From positions 8,116,817 through 8,180,816 of the forward strand of contig VZDJ01000174.1 of NCBI GenBank assembly GCA_008694505.1: 64,000 bases of DNA. Reading direction: 5' to 3'. Shown here piece after piece: positions 11,581 to 24,485 of this stretch. The notes beneath the pieces are model-generated. The model saw only the letters and a list, made by a program, of their open reading frames with translations, was not told the origin of the DNA and ran no database searches. Made by a program: the position numbers and the translations under genes. The DNA is from Cyanoderma ruficeps (lineage: Eukaryota; Chordata; Aves; Passeriformes; Timaliidae). The stretch's first letter is position 1; each line of letters starts with the position of its first letter.

Positions 11581-14500
11581 GTGAGGAAGGGGAGAGTGCT
11601 CTTTTTAATTATATATTGCTAATTCTTTCCCAACCAGCCAGCCTGGGATTTCCTTGCATTCTGAGGCAATGCTTTCATCTGTCTCCTGTTTAACAATCTG
11701 AACTTGCTTGAGAAGTTTTTTTTCTTTCTTGTGGAAGATTGCATTGGAGACAAAGTGTTGTTTACCTAAGATCTATAATAAAAATTCTTTATCCTTATTT
11801 TGCTTCCTCTCTAGCTCAAAAAGGGATGGCATGGAAAGTAGCACGTATTCCGTAGGGAAGATCTTTCAGGTTCAGCCTATTTAGTAACCACAGTTACCAG
11901 ACTGCTCTCACTTCAAGCAGTTGGTCGGTGTCCCTTGTGCTACCTGGACCTCTCTAGTCTATGGTTCTGATTTGCTGCAAGCTCTCCCAGCGATCCCAGG
12001 TAAACTGAAGCAGAGAGGTTGAATCTCTTCCCAAATGGCAGCTAGGGATGGACCATTACCTGTCATTTCTCCTCTCTGAAGTGATTTTTGCTGAGCCTTT
12101 TGATGAAGAAATGTTCTGCCCAAGCCAGTATCTAGGTCGTGGTGTTGTAAGATCCAGGACAAAGCTGTAAAGGTCCATACTACTTAGTAAGCTGGAAACA
12201 TACCTAGTTGCTAACAAACAACATAACAATCTCAATTCTAAAACTTGAGAATTGTTCTCTGTGTTAGGTAGTCACATCAGTAGCTCATGAAATGATCTAG
12301 GTCCAGGTCCATTGGCAGACTGCAGCTGATGTGGCTTGGGTCTGGTGTCTGGCTCTTTTTTAAGTAATGCCATGAATATTTCTTATGTGCTGTTGTCTTT
12401 TCCCGTTTTTTTATTACATCAATATTCTTTTTTCTTCTGATACTTTAACTTTTAAACAATGCATATGGTCTGATAGATTGAAACAAAAGACAGATGCAGA
12501 GCCAGAGGCAAGTTTCTCTAAATGCAGCTTTACATTTGTAGGCATGGGTAATTAGAATAATAAAATTTATAATTTTAGTTAGCTTGTTTTTAAGTGGGTG
12601 GGAAATGAGCATTTTCTAGTGTGGAAGTGGGGAGACTTCCTGATGCCACATTCAGCTCCAGCATAGCATGTAACTTCATCATTTGTGCAACCCACTAATC
12701 CCTGCATGGCCATTCTTAGAATTAAGATGCTCTTAATTTAGTAGAATGAGATAAATGAAATTAAAGTTCCTTTTAATACTGAATACTGTACAGAGCTACA
12801 ATGTGGTTTAGCTAATTCACTTTAAATTCACAACTTCAGTTAATGTGAATTAAGCTTCCCAAGTCCTGCGTGTAAAGACATCTTTATTTAGAAGTTGCTG
12901 TTGTGGAAAGAGCAATGGACTCAGCCCTGTCCCGAGGCATTCTGGCGTGCAGCTCGCTTGTTCCGAGACAGAGACTTTCTGGGCATTAGCAAATTGTCTA
13001 CCACATCCTTTTCTTCTCCTCTCACAACGCCTCCTAAAACTGTGGTTTCTGAGCCATTCCTCTGAGTAACTTGCTCTGGTTGTATTTGTTGTGCAGCTGA
13101 GGAAACAATATTTCAGCAACTTGTACCATTTTGGAGCAGGGACAGTTAAACTTGTCCTGGAACCAGTCATGAACACACCTTTGGTCTGAAGGGCCTGCCC
13201 AGTGGATGTTCCTGCCCAGGCCAGGTACAGAACAGGGAGCAGGATGGGGGATCTCTTGTGCATGGCAGAGATTTGTGCAGTAAATCCAGACTTGTGCTGC
13301 GTATAACTCAGAAGCCAAACCACGAGAACAACTGTCTTTTAGGGTCAGAACTTAGCTGAGAAGCTTGCCCCTGAAAATATTTACTTTTCTGCTTGGAAAT
13401 GATCTCGTGGTCATGTTACATTTTTCTTAGGAAAAGAGAAATTGGTCACATGGGTCAAATACAACCATTTAGGACAAACCCTTAAATGAAACTTACTGTT
13501 TGCCACATGCAAGGAGTGCTGGACCACATAACTCTCCCTGCAAGTTTCGCCCAGTTCACTTTAAAGTTTTCCAACCTTCACTGTTTTCCAACCCTTGCCC
13601 TAATGGGAAATTGTTCATAGAACAGGTACATTGTCTCATGGGCTGCTGGTTTTGGTAAGAGATCAGCTGGAGGTGGATCACTTGGATTTCTCTGTATTTT
13701 TTCAATTGTAATTTCCAGTATGTTGATCATAGATATTATGAATAATGGGTAGGAGATAATGGAGTAAAAATTATTTTATTGCACTCCATCTTTGAGCTGG
13801 GGTACACAGATAGACACAGTGAGGAGGAGGTGGTTTTCCATGGGCCAGCAGATGAATTCATGTTCCTTCCACCTGGCGAAGTTCTGCCTGACATGCTGAA
13901 GTCTCCAGAAGCCCTGAAAGCATTGTGCACTGTGCGTGTGTACTATAAATAAACTTCTAAAAACATAATTTAAAAACACCTCTGGCAAAGCACATGCTTA
14001 ACTGAAACTTGTCTAGTCAAGGTTGACTCAGTGGTGTAGGAAGAAGATGGGGAAAGAGCAAGTGGGAGCAAATAAATGAAACCTGCTGTAAGAGAAAAGC
14101 CTCTTGTCTGTCATTTTCAGGCTGCCCAAGCTCTTGGCATGTGAGCTTTGGGAGATCCCTGGTGACTTTCTGAGTATTTGCCCTTGGCACACGTGTTTGT
14201 GAGTGATCCGAGATTTCATTAACAAAGCTGCAGGAACAAGGTTAGTTAACCTGTTAGAGAAAGATCAGATGGCTGGGAATCATAGTTGATTCTCCAGTTC
14301 TAGGAATCCAAACAGCTCTGGCTGAAGGTCACCAATCAATTAGACAAAATAATTTCAAGAAGTCCTCTTAATGAATTTATTACGTGTCCCACCCACAGTT
14401 TGGATAGCTGCAACCCTTTATTTTAAATGGACAGTTCTTTTGATCTGCACAGAACCAGAGGAGGTTTGGGGAGATGAAACCCTCTGAGAGTAAATTGCCC

Positions 14501-17500
14501 TGATAGTATCTGTGGAGGTATATAATCTATATGATCTGCACTGCTGTTGTCTCAAAGCAGATCTGACTTACCTGCTTGTTTTTTAAGTTGGATGAAAACA
14601 TGATGCATCTTCAAGCAAGAAAAAGAAATCTAAAGTCAGGCTTCTTTAGATGGGGCACTAGGGGGTTAAAGGCACTGCCCAGTCCGGAGGAAGCCTGTTT
14701 CAGGGCAGGCATCCACTGCAATAAGGTTCTGCTGCAGACACAGGCTGATGTGCTTGCAGCAAGGATTGCAGCCTTATCAGTAAAGATAAACATGCAAAGG
14801 CTTCCAAACCCCTGTGTCCCTGCCACTTGTTTGGGATCCTTTTCCAGAGACCAAGAGAAAATACAAGATCTTCACCATGATAGCCAGCAGACTTTGCAGA
14901 CAGAGACCATGTATTACTCTGTGCTTTGGAACAGGTACAGGTTAGGAGCCATTAGTTGACCTGATTCAAAGTAGTACTTGAGACCTGGCAGTGTCGTGTG
15001 GGGTTGGCCCTTTCCCCTCACCCATCAGTCTCTTGCTGAGTGTCCAAATCCTGGACAGCGCTGGGTTTTGTTGCCCTCACTGAGTTACTTGCCATAGCTA
15101 ATTTCTGCTGCCAAGCAACCTCCAGGCTTTACTACCCATTTGTTTGCCATTTCCCATAAATACTTTGAATGTTACTTTATTTTAATCCTGGTGCTGAGAG
15201 GAGGTTAATGGAGATAGTGTTTCTGTTAAAAATGCACAGGATCAGCTACAGAATTTTTGGGCACAGAACAGACCACTTGAGTTGCCTGCAAAAACAGTCA
15301 CTATGGTAATATTAGGCGTAATTAAGGTGTAGCCTTGTAAATAATACACTTTTCTTTTTTCTCTCACCTCCTGTTCTGTCATGTAACATGGCAAAGCAGG
15401 AGATGCAGAAATCAAGCACCTGGCTTCTTGAGTCAAATTCCAAAAGTCTGCATTGAAAAATGCAGAAGTTATTCCAGATGGGTGAGAACTGGCACTCTTT
15501 TTCTGTCCAGGAAAATTTGTGCCATTCTGCAGGCTCAGCCTCTTGTTTTGCCACTGAGCCTGATTGACACTTACATGTGTGTGGCCTTTTTACACAGTGG
15601 TGGACTTAAGTTTGAAAATCCAGACATTTTTGGACTGTGACAACAGTTGGTATGCTGTTTCAATCTGTATTTTATTTTTTAAAAATTATATATACTATTT
15701 TAAAAGGGAGTGTGGCAACTTATTGCAAAAATCAGAGGAGAACAGTTTACAGAAACAATTTAAAAGTTGCTCCCAGTTGAGTGAGTCTTTAAATGTGGAA
15801 AAAGAGACTTATTTCAAAAAATTCTCTTAAACTTGCAGTGTGATAGATAAAGCTAGTTCTGAGAACGTGAAAATGTGGGCTCCATGTGCTAAAGCTATTT
15901 GAAAAGAGGTGTGAGTGAAGGGGCTGAGGTTGGTGTGAACGTCAGACTTCCTGCCTTCTGCACTTTCTGTGTCGCAGCTGTAGCACGTTCATAGTGTGGC
16001 ACTTCTTTTAAAAGGGACTCTGAACTAGCCCAGCCTTTCAGGGAAAGACAAGCTGCAGCCAGAAATTCTGGCCCATCGCAGTATGACAAGAGGAAGAGCT
16101 TTGTTACTAGCTTGTGTTTGATCTTAGCAGCTTTTTTTCTGCTCTCAGTAGCATGCTAATGATACCTGTGGGAGCTGAAAAATGGGTGAATTCCTGCTAG
16201 GGTGCGGACAAGTTCGCAGTTTAGTTCTTGTCCTCTTCTTCCCCTCTGGTAAAAATTTTGGGGGCTGTCCCAGATACATAAAAAGGAACTTTTTCCTAGA
16301 ATAATTTCTGTCCTCCATCTGCTAAGGAGTCTGAATCAGAAAGGCAGTAAGCAGTTGACTCAGTTTGTTTTGTCTCCTCTCTCCCTTTCTTATGATTGAA
16401 ATTATGAGTATTTATGGGAAATGACTGGCTTGAAAGTCTAGGACAAGTATGAGCTGCCCAAAAGCCATCCCTTTTCTACAGTTCAGTTTTGCCTCGTTTA
16501 TTTTAAACTTTAAAGCTGAAATGCCAAGTGCATCCTAAACCCTCTTTTGTTCCAAATGCCAGTGTTGCCAGTTTCACATTTCTGACTCCTGATTCTCTAC
16601 ATATAATGTCCCTCTTGGTATCAGAGGACCCAGCGGGGTAGGCAGGCTGCACCCTGGGTCAGAAGAGCAGGGAGATGGTGAAACAGAAGAGTGCCAAACC
16701 TGGAGGCAAATACAGCCCAGTTTCTGCTGCTGCCCAGGGAGAGGGTCTGCAGGTCTGTGATAAGGGATGGAAGGAGACCAAGAGGGATGGGTGGGCCCCT
16801 AAAGGCGGGGATCTGGGTGCCAACATATCTTGCTCCAGCTTTGCAAGGAGCAGCATGCAAGTGTTTCAGAGGGAGGGCAAGTTGTGGTCTGTGGTTTAGG
16901 GAGTTGACACAAATAGTCTCTGAACCCTTTTTTTACGGGCCTGCAAAGGAGTGTTCTCTCCGGGGAACTGGAGCCTGTTGTCCTTGGTGTAATCCTTTCT
17001 TGCTTAGCAGGTTGGAGGCTGTGCTCAGAGCAAGCATCCATGGCTGGCTGACAGAGAGGGGGACTTAGCATCCTCCACAGTTTGTGCTGTGTTAGATTAG
17101 AATGGGCATGTTGGTAATTAAACACTTTGGTCCGGGTTTCTGTTTCCAAACTACTGCTGTAAATCAGCAATTGAATTCTGTGGCAGGCAACCTTTGACAA
17201 TATTTCTGTGCCCAAGAACCGTGTGGGCTAGGCTATTTTTAAACCTCTTTCAGTAAGTGCACTGAAAAAATAACATTTTTGTGGACAGAAAATACAGAGC
17301 AGTGTGTTGACCTTCATTGCTGATCAAACTTCAATTGCACTCAGATATAACTGATAGCAGGTCTTACCTGGATTTGCTTTCTGTCAATGCATGTAGGTGG
17401 TCACATGGAAGAGAAGTGAAATACTTCCATAATATACATATCACAAATACCTGGATGGAATAAAAAGAAATAAGAGTAAAGTGTGTTGGAGGGGAAAATG

Positions 17501-17959
17501 CATTGCAAATCTTTCAACTTCAGTGAAAAAATATTCCCATAGTTCAGATATTTCATTCTACATGAAGGCTGATGCTGAACCTAATAAAAATCATCCAGAT
17601 GGAGAGAGAGATCACTACCTAGTACTAAAATATCAGCACTCCTATTGGTGTGCACTGTGTTCCCTGTACCTGGCAAAGCACTGGTTACACTGATCTCCCA
17701 GCCTGCTTCCCTCCCAATTGGGAGTTCTACAGGGATGACCAGAGGGAATCTTAGTGACACTACAAAGAAGCTTGTTTGCTTAAGAGGGCATATGCACCTC
17801 TTTTAACAATCTGGTTGTGTACCTTCTTTGTGGGAGGATCCCATACCTTATACAGAGAGGGGCAAGTGCTAATTAACTTAATTCTGGGAACAGGAGGTGG
17901 TATGACCTTTTCCAAAGTGATTCTTTTGGGCTAGAGTTTACAGAGAGGTATTTGCTAGG

Positions 17960-18420
17960 ACTGATGTTTGGGTTTGCTATGAAAACATTATTCATACAGA
18001 GGTGTAAAATTCCCTGGTGTGGCCGGGGAAGAAATTAACCTCCCAGTCTCTCTGGTTAGGGTCCATGGTTCCTTGTCTAAAAATTGTTGGCATGGTGTCC
18101 AGATTTATGTTATTCGATATCAAAACACAGTTACGTTTCCTATCATATCTTTTAGCACTGAGTACAGCAAGTAGATCCAAGTTATTATTAGACCATTGTT
18201 TTGGACACCACCAACTGGGTTGTGAACACCCCATCTTTTATTGGCAACACCGGCGAAAATTAATTTCTGGGTATTTTTTTTTTTCTGAACTATCAAGAGG
18301 TGTTATTTATTCTGAGCATCTTCCAAATTTCAACCTCTTTTGCCAAAGAAGTGGTAAGGCCTCTTATTGTGGTAGTGCCATCTCTTTGCTGTGCTCCCTC
18401 TGAGCAGCTCAGGGACACAA
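17960..18420. other. Unrecognised segment with locally unusual texture
   Basis: This stretch lies next to the first CpG island. It contains isolated CpGs in otherwise AT-rich sequence (CCGGGG near 18023, TTCGAT near 18115, CACCGGCGAA near 18250) and open frames of 128 (plus) and 80 (minus) codons. The texture suggests an old inserted element, such as a decayed LTR or internal fragment, but I cannot match it to a family and make no call. Confidence 0.2.
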
Positions 18421-18988
18421 TTACAAGCACCGAGTGTTCCTACACCACCCAATTTTAGTTCTTGCTACCAGCACTAAGCAATCAGTCCCAGTTGCTCCAG
18501 TGTAGACAAAACCAGAGGCAGCTACAGCACTGCCTTAGCAGCAACTGCAGAGAGCAGAGCTTATGGAAATGTGCCTGAGGTGAGCAGGACAGAAGGCCAT
18601 TGGTGTGACTGTGCTGAGGAAATGAAATGCAGCCCCAGACTGGAGGCAAGTTGCTGTAGACCCCCTGGCTGGCCACGTGTCAGGCTCACAAAGCATTTAG
18701 GATGCCTGGCTGCAGAGAAGTAGGCAGAAAGCTGTCCATGGTGTCTTAAAGCTGCAGAAAGGTAGGAAGGCAGCTGATAAAACTGAATTTTCCTCAGGCA
18801 AAGAAATATCTTTGCTCCCTGTTGTCTTCTGATGTATTTTTAAAAAACCCAACAAGGCAACTTTCCCTCATTCCCCACCACCACCCCCAACAACAAAAAA
18901 AAGCACGGGCTTGCCGGACCCTAAGAGAAACAAACGTAGGCACCTCTTTGGAAAACACTGCCGAGGCCTGCGGCCATCCCGCATTCCT

Positions 18989-19009
18989 GAGGAGGCTGCG
19001 AGCCTCCTC
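18989..19009. repeat. Perfect 9-bp inverted repeat in the CpG island
   Basis: GAGGAGGCT (18989-18997) and AGCCTCCTC (19001-19009) flank GCG, which would make a GC-rich hairpin inside the candidate first exon of HIC2. In a 5' UTR such a stem could slow scanning ribosomes. Confidence 0.85.
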
Positions 19010-19187
19010 CCCGGCGTGCCTGCCCAGCAGGGCAGCCGGCTCCAGAGGCCGCGCTGCCGCTGCTGCTCCCTCGCTGCACCGACATGCCCGCGCTCAGCCC
19101 CCGGAGGGGCTCGCACCTCTCCCCGCCGCGGCCGTAGCCACGTTTTGTGCTGCCCCTGCTCAGGGGAACAGAAGCAGCACCTTCACC

Positions 19188-19250
19188 ATGCGGCACTCGC
19201 TGCCATATTCATTCAAAGACAGCTCCATGTCTGAAGTGCTGCCAGACTGA
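19188..19250 (+). other. Candidate upstream ORF of 20 codons in the CpG-island exon
   Basis: An ATG in a strong context (CACCATGC, A at -3) opens a 20-residue frame, MRHSLPYSFKDSSMSEVLPD, closed by TGA at 19248-19250. If the CpG island is the HIC2 first exon, this is an upstream ORF that could reduce translation of the main frame, since it ends before the 19347 donor. No homologue is recognised and it may be chance. Confidence 0.2.
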
Positions 19251-19347
19251 GCTGCGAGCACCGCGGAGCAAACAGCTGCCACATCCTCATCCTACTTCTT
19301 GTCACGGCACTGCAGTGGAGCTGGAAGTTTTTCAGCAATGTAACTAG

Positions 19348-19353
19348 GTAAGG
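19348..19353 (+). other. Candidate splice donor after the CpG island
   Basis: The sequence CTAG|GTAAGG matches the vertebrate donor consensus at most positions. It is the best donor I noticed just downstream of the 18950-19290 island. Use of this donor is a prediction. Confidence 0.3.
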
Positions 19354-22300
19354 GGTATTTATTTTGATCAAAATGAAGGTAAAATCCCTATTTCCCAGTT
19401 GGTTTGACCCCTATTTACAAAGATCTAGTAATGCATATATGTAGAAGAAATATCTACGAGTGAAAATGTGCCCTGCTAATATTAAAAGGTACGCGGTGGA
19501 ATTTTGCCTAAGGATAAAATGTCATTTTAATTGAAAGCTGCTGTAACTTGATAGCGCATATCCACAACAGTCTTGAGGATCTACTTTAAAATACAGTTAA
19601 AGACAGAGACTACTCCCACCACTGTCTCTTAGAGCTACATGTCCTCTTTGATCCATCCATGGTGCTTACGATTCCTAAGAGACATGCATACTGCCAGTAG
19701 TCTGAGCTCATTAATATTTATATGATACCTTTCTTCTGAAGATGTGTGCTCTGCAATTATTAATTAAAAACCATTTCACAAACTCCTAAAATTTAGCTCC
19801 ATTTCATAGCTTACAAAACGCAGACCCAGAAAGTTTGTGTGTCTTTTGCACGAGATAAAGTGAGATTAGGAATGTGGAAGCTTGTCTGCATGGACTTCTA
19901 CTGTACTGTATTTCTTTATCTTTCTTTTGCCAGTAACTTTGGACGAGGCAGCACAGGTTTCCTTTGACAATAAGATGCACCATGAGCCTGTATTACCTAG
20001 GCAATACTGGGAAGATGAGTGAAGGGAGTCTTCTCTTTCGTTCTGGTTCTTTATACAGTGCTTGCTTGCTTTTTAGAAAGCTGCTTTAAAAATACAACCT
20101 GGAAATGCTTTGTCAGCCCTGCAGACCACATCCCGAGTGAATATTTACTTGAACATGTTAAACCCTTCCCTTGCACACTGTATTTTAGGTCCCATGTTAG
20201 AGCAGATAGAAGGGATGGTGGGTTATAATCCACACCAGACGTGGGCCCTCTCCTCTCAGTCCTCCCTGGTGCTTATGGAATGAAGGAGCTTGCTCAGTGT
20301 GAGACTGATAACGGGAGGGAAGGCTTGCCATGCGATTAGACCAGTTCATTGTAAACACCTAAGTTGCACAAGTGGCTCAAACTTTGATCTTTTTGTTGTG
20401 GAAAAGAAATCTGAGACTCTGAAACCTGCCCTCAGTCACAAACAAGGAGGTAGACATTACTCAAGCCCAACTGTGGAAATGTAAATACAGTTAAATGTGA
20501 TCAAAATGGAAAAAGCACTTCTTTTTTCCTCATCCCCTGCTCCCCAGTGTACTGCCTACTTTTACCAGGGGCTCCTACTCTGACTTGCCTAGCTCTGTTT
20601 GTGAATGCAGGCCCCAATCTCACACCTGAAACACCCAAATCCAAATGCTCCCGAGTGCTGTCTGGGATAAGGTTTAAGCCACAGGTGCAATTAAGCTTTT
20701 AAGTGGTAAGCCTATTTGGTTAGGGGCACACCTAGAGCCTGCAACAAGCTGGGAGAAAAACGATCAGTCTTTCAACCTGACAGGTGGTTCCTGAAATACT
20801 GCTGGAAGGGTTAAGAAGAAGCTACAGCATTTGTGATTCTTCTGGTATTTAGTGTAACAACTCTCAGAACAAGGTCTCTGTGGAGGCATCTGGCTGTCCT
20901 AGTGAGGTGGGATTTGATTTTAATTAACAGTTCAGGTAATGGATTATCAAAATGATGGTTTTGCTGAAGCCTTGGGCACACTCTTCATAGCCCTGTCTTC
21001 TTTTTCTCTCATGCCCTCCTTCTAAAATCTGCCTGTGCAAACACTGGAGCAAAAGGATAAGTTTCGTAGGAGCATAGGCTGTTAGCCTGTGGTCTCTTTA
21101 CTATTGGCATTTAGGCCTTTGATTAGATTTTTAGAAGAAAAATGTCATAGTAGGTTGTCTGGTAAAATGCTGGTGAACGTTTTAAGGTGCATATGCTCCA
21201 GGCATTCGATGAGCGTAAGAAAAATGGGGGATGTGAGACTCATCATTCTGATTGTTTTGCACTGTCATAACTTTGCTTTTACAATCATTAGAACAGCATG
21301 AGAGACCTTTGCTTTGCATAGCCTTGAGTTCTTGGGCAAGGATTTAAACATGGAACATTAGTGAACGTGTCCTAATTAGTCTCTTCCATGGCTACCACCA
21401 CATCCTCAAAGGCCAGGAGCCTTGCCTACACTGTACCTCTCAAACACCTTCAATAATGTAGCATTTTATCCTAGTCTAGACAAAGTCTTAAGGGTTATGT
21501 TGTCTAGTCAACTAATCACTCCTTTTAGTGGGAAAACTGCTTTTCCTTTAGGATTGTTTCTCTGTTTTTTCTTCCCTGCTGTCTCTTTTCTCCTCCTTCT
21601 CTCTGCATACCTTCCCTGCAGCAACTCCTGTTCCATCTGCCCTAATGGAAGCATTAACCATTTAATTGCTGATTAGGAAAATCTCATCACGTGGGCTTTG
21701 CAACAATACTGGAGTGGGAGGGAAGAGGAAGCAGATGTGTGAGTTCCCAGTTCTCTATCACTGACCTGGGAGGGCATTAGTCATTCTTGACGCCATGAGG
21801 GTGTTTAACATCTCTTCAGTCTAATGGGTACAACAGTTGAATGGGGTTTGGATGTACCTGAGCCCTTGTCATCTCTTGCTGCTGAACTTGCTATTTGACC
21901 TCGAGCAAACTAGGCTGGGCCCCTCCTCCCTTAAGTAGATAGAGGACAAGTACTGTAGCTAAGTGCTTTTTGATTCTTAAATGCAGAAAACATATTCATG
22001 CAAAGGACTAGTTGCTTTTCTTGTATAGTAAGAAGTACTGTGAGGTTTTGAAATCATTTCTGTATGGTTCCGCACCACGTTGCAGAGAGTGAGATGAGAA
22101 GCTGGAGGAGATCTGCAGTTCTCCAAGCAGTGAAAGCCCTTTTAGCTCTGCATTCCCAAGCTGCCATATGGGGCTTTTGCCCAACTGACTTATTTCCTTG
22201 TATGATGCAAATTCAGCTGATGGCCCCTTTCTCTCCCCTGGCATCTGCTATTCTAAGCATCCGAGTGGGTTATCAGCATTTCAGCTCCTCTTTGCACTCC

Positions 22301-23530
22301 CAGCACCCGGTTGCCACAGTCGGGTGTAGTCTGTAGTAAAATACTTGTGAAAACTCGGCAGGCTCGGAGGGGGCTGTGGGTGATGTGGTAAGAAAAGGTG
22401 TGCAGGTGGACTCTGCAACCCACGTAGTCAGTCTCTGCCCTGAGGGCTTTTCGTGGTTCCCCATAATTGCGTTTCTAACTTGGTTTTGCAGGACTCTGAA
22501 AGTTGCGTTGGAGATGGGAATTGGACCTTTTTCATTCTGTTGTGAAAGAGAAACGACTGAAATAGTGGGATGACTGGAGAACTAATGAAATTGTCATCGT
22601 AAAAGACAAGAAAATTGTATTTTCAGCAATTAACAAAGGAAAGCATTTCAGTCAGACTGAAACTGTCTTCTTATTTGTTTGGGAGTTTATTGTTAGCAGA
22701 TACTTAATTTCCATAAGTAATTAATATTTGGAAAGCTTAAAGTTATTTTTATATATGTAAAAACCCCTTGTATTTTACTTCAGTGATGGAGTAACCACTC
22801 ACATAAAGTCTCCTCAAAGGCCAGAACTGATCTTCTTGATTCTTTCAAAGGCAACATGAGTGTATGTGATGTATGTGTGGAATAGTGCAGAGGAGAGGGT
22901 AATTGTATGTATGGGCACAGAATGGAAATAAGGGACAAAATACCTTTGGGGAAAGTGACAAAACATGCCAAAATACTTCTCATGCTGTTTACCTCTATTA
23001 CTAACATCCCCTACTTCCTCTCCCCCAACCCCACCTCAAAAAAAAAAAAAAGTTCCATTTAGAAAACATCCTTGCAGATCACGTGGCAGCTGGCAAAGGC
23101 TGCTGCCCCTTCTGCCAGAGGCAGTTTAGGCTCTTGAAACAAAGCAAACTGGGTTGAAATTCTAGGCATTAAAAAACTAAAGCAGCTGCCTCCCTGACAT
23201 CCTGAGTTGGACTCTGATTTCAGTTTCGCTTCTGCTAGATCTTGGGTAATGTCACTGCTATGGTGTAACTGAAATGAGAACCGGGGCTGCTAATCTTGAC
23301 ATTGGGTCACCCAGTGGTAATCCATTTGTTATCTCTGTTACATTTGTGAGAGCACAGACACCCACTCCCTTTAGACTGCAGTAATTTATTTGGCCTATTT
23401 TATGTCTGATGGTCACTTGAAACTGTACCTCTTGCCTGTCAGCAGCTGTAGTTGTTTTGCTAAGTGACGATCTAAAGTGAGACTTCCTTGTGCAAATGTG
23501 TATTTTAGACACTGTCACCAGAAATCCAGT

Positions 23531-23572
23531 GGCTCTCCTCTCTCCCTACCCCTCTCTCCCCGTCCCCTTCAG
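23531..23572 (+). other. Acceptor-like pyrimidine tract followed by CCAAT and GC-box motifs
   Basis: About 38 pyrimidine-rich bases end in CCCCTTCAG (AG at 23571-23572), an excellent match to a splice acceptor. Some 110 bases later comes CCAAT (in CACCAATTGG), and at about 23802-23810 a GC-box, GGGCGGGGG. The set could mark a non-coding HIC2 exon or a minor promoter; without transcripts it remains a weak prediction. Confidence 0.2.
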
Positions 23573-24463
23573 CTGTTTAGATTTCAGGACACATGGCTTA
23601 AATGAACGTATGCTTGGAGTTTGCAAAACGGCTTGAATGACAGGAGAAATCGGATCACACAATGAGAGTTCAGAGCCCAGCCACCAATTGGTACAGCAGG
23701 AGTCTGCAGCTCTCTTACGCTCATTATTGTCTCGGCATAACATCCAGCACTGAGGGTTTCTCACGTCCCCTCTGAAAACGGGGAATGCAAGGGGAAGGAG
23801 CGGGCGGGGGAATGTCCCCCTCCCTCCTCCCTCCCTGCCAGCCCCCGCTTTCTGTGGTACCCCCAAGGCCTGTGGGGAGCGGGGTGGAGAAGGGCCTGCA
23901 CACCTCATTGTGCCTTCTTTGCTTACGCTGGAGAATCTCCAGCTTATCCTGCCAGTGCAGTGACTGCATGTGGAGGAGGGGGAGAGGTTGTGTTGCAAGC
24001 TCTGAGAAAATTAGTTGTCTCTTATTTTATCTTTTGCAGCTGCAGCACTTTTTTTTTTCTCCCCTCATCATTCCCCCCTCCCCATGTGAGTGGTATGTCT
24101 GAACCATATCCTTCAAAACCAGTTTTCTAAGCAGATTAGATGGGCAGCAGAGACAGCTATGCAATCAGGCAAAAATGTGCACTCAAGCCTTCATTTCATG
24201 CAGTGGCCAGAGCAGTAAGTGTCTACCACCTGCATTTTTTTTTCCTTCATTCTCTCCCTTTGCTGTTACTCTATAGTGCTGTTGTCTGTCACTGTTGTAG
24301 ACTGAAACAAAATGCTCATTCTGATCCTTAATTATATAAAAATTAGGGAGGGGAAGGAAGTTGGGTTCCACACTAATACTCATTAACATGAAACATAGAG
24401 CATGCTCCTGAGCTGGCATGCTTCACTATGCAAAGTGACATTTGCTCCCTGTGAGCGTGGGGA

Positions 24464-24485
24464 AGGGTAATCTGGGGATTACCCT
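24464..24485. repeat. Perfect 9-bp inverted repeat with paired TAATC/GATTA cores
   Basis: AGGGTAATC (24464-24472) and GATTACCCT (24477-24485) flank TGGG. TAATC and GATTA are the cores bound by K50 homeodomain proteins (OTX/CRX/PITX class), here arranged as an inverted pair, which suggests a possible dimeric enhancer site. This is inferred from motif shape only. Confidence 0.85.

Larger units (their letters stand above)
1..18949. other. Non-coding DNA, no gene supported
   Basis: Apart from the repeats and inverted repeats listed separately, I see no exon, RNA gene or transposon here. Open frames are short and low in coding character. The longest (minus strand, 10345-10911, 188 codons) matches no family I know. 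The stretch lies upstream of the first CpG island and is probably intergenic. Confidence 0.6.
18950..19290. promoter_or_regulatory. CpG island, candidate HIC2 promoter and first exon region
   Basis: I count about 23 CpG dinucleotides between 18961 and 19200, at roughly 70% GC, within DNA otherwise poor in CpG. Vertebrate promoters commonly look like this. A consensus-like donor, CTAG|GTAAGG, has its exon/intron boundary at 19347/19348, about 60-150 bases after the island core. Spliced to the 59274 acceptor it would give an intron of about 39.9 kb, comparable with the long 5' intron of mammalian HIC2. No TATA box was seen. That it serves HIC2 is inferred; it could belong to an unrelated non-coding transcript. 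Confidence 0.5.

Noticed and set aside
14276..14300. GAATCATAGTTGATTC as a possible reversed CR1 3' end
   Set aside because: The flanking sequence does not continue into the CR1 3' region in either direction.
19486..19508. Sequence resembling mature miR-124 (GGTACGCGGTG...GCC)
   Set aside because: It has a substitution and an insertion in the mature region, and no complementary 5' arm lies upstream, so it is not a miR-124 locus.
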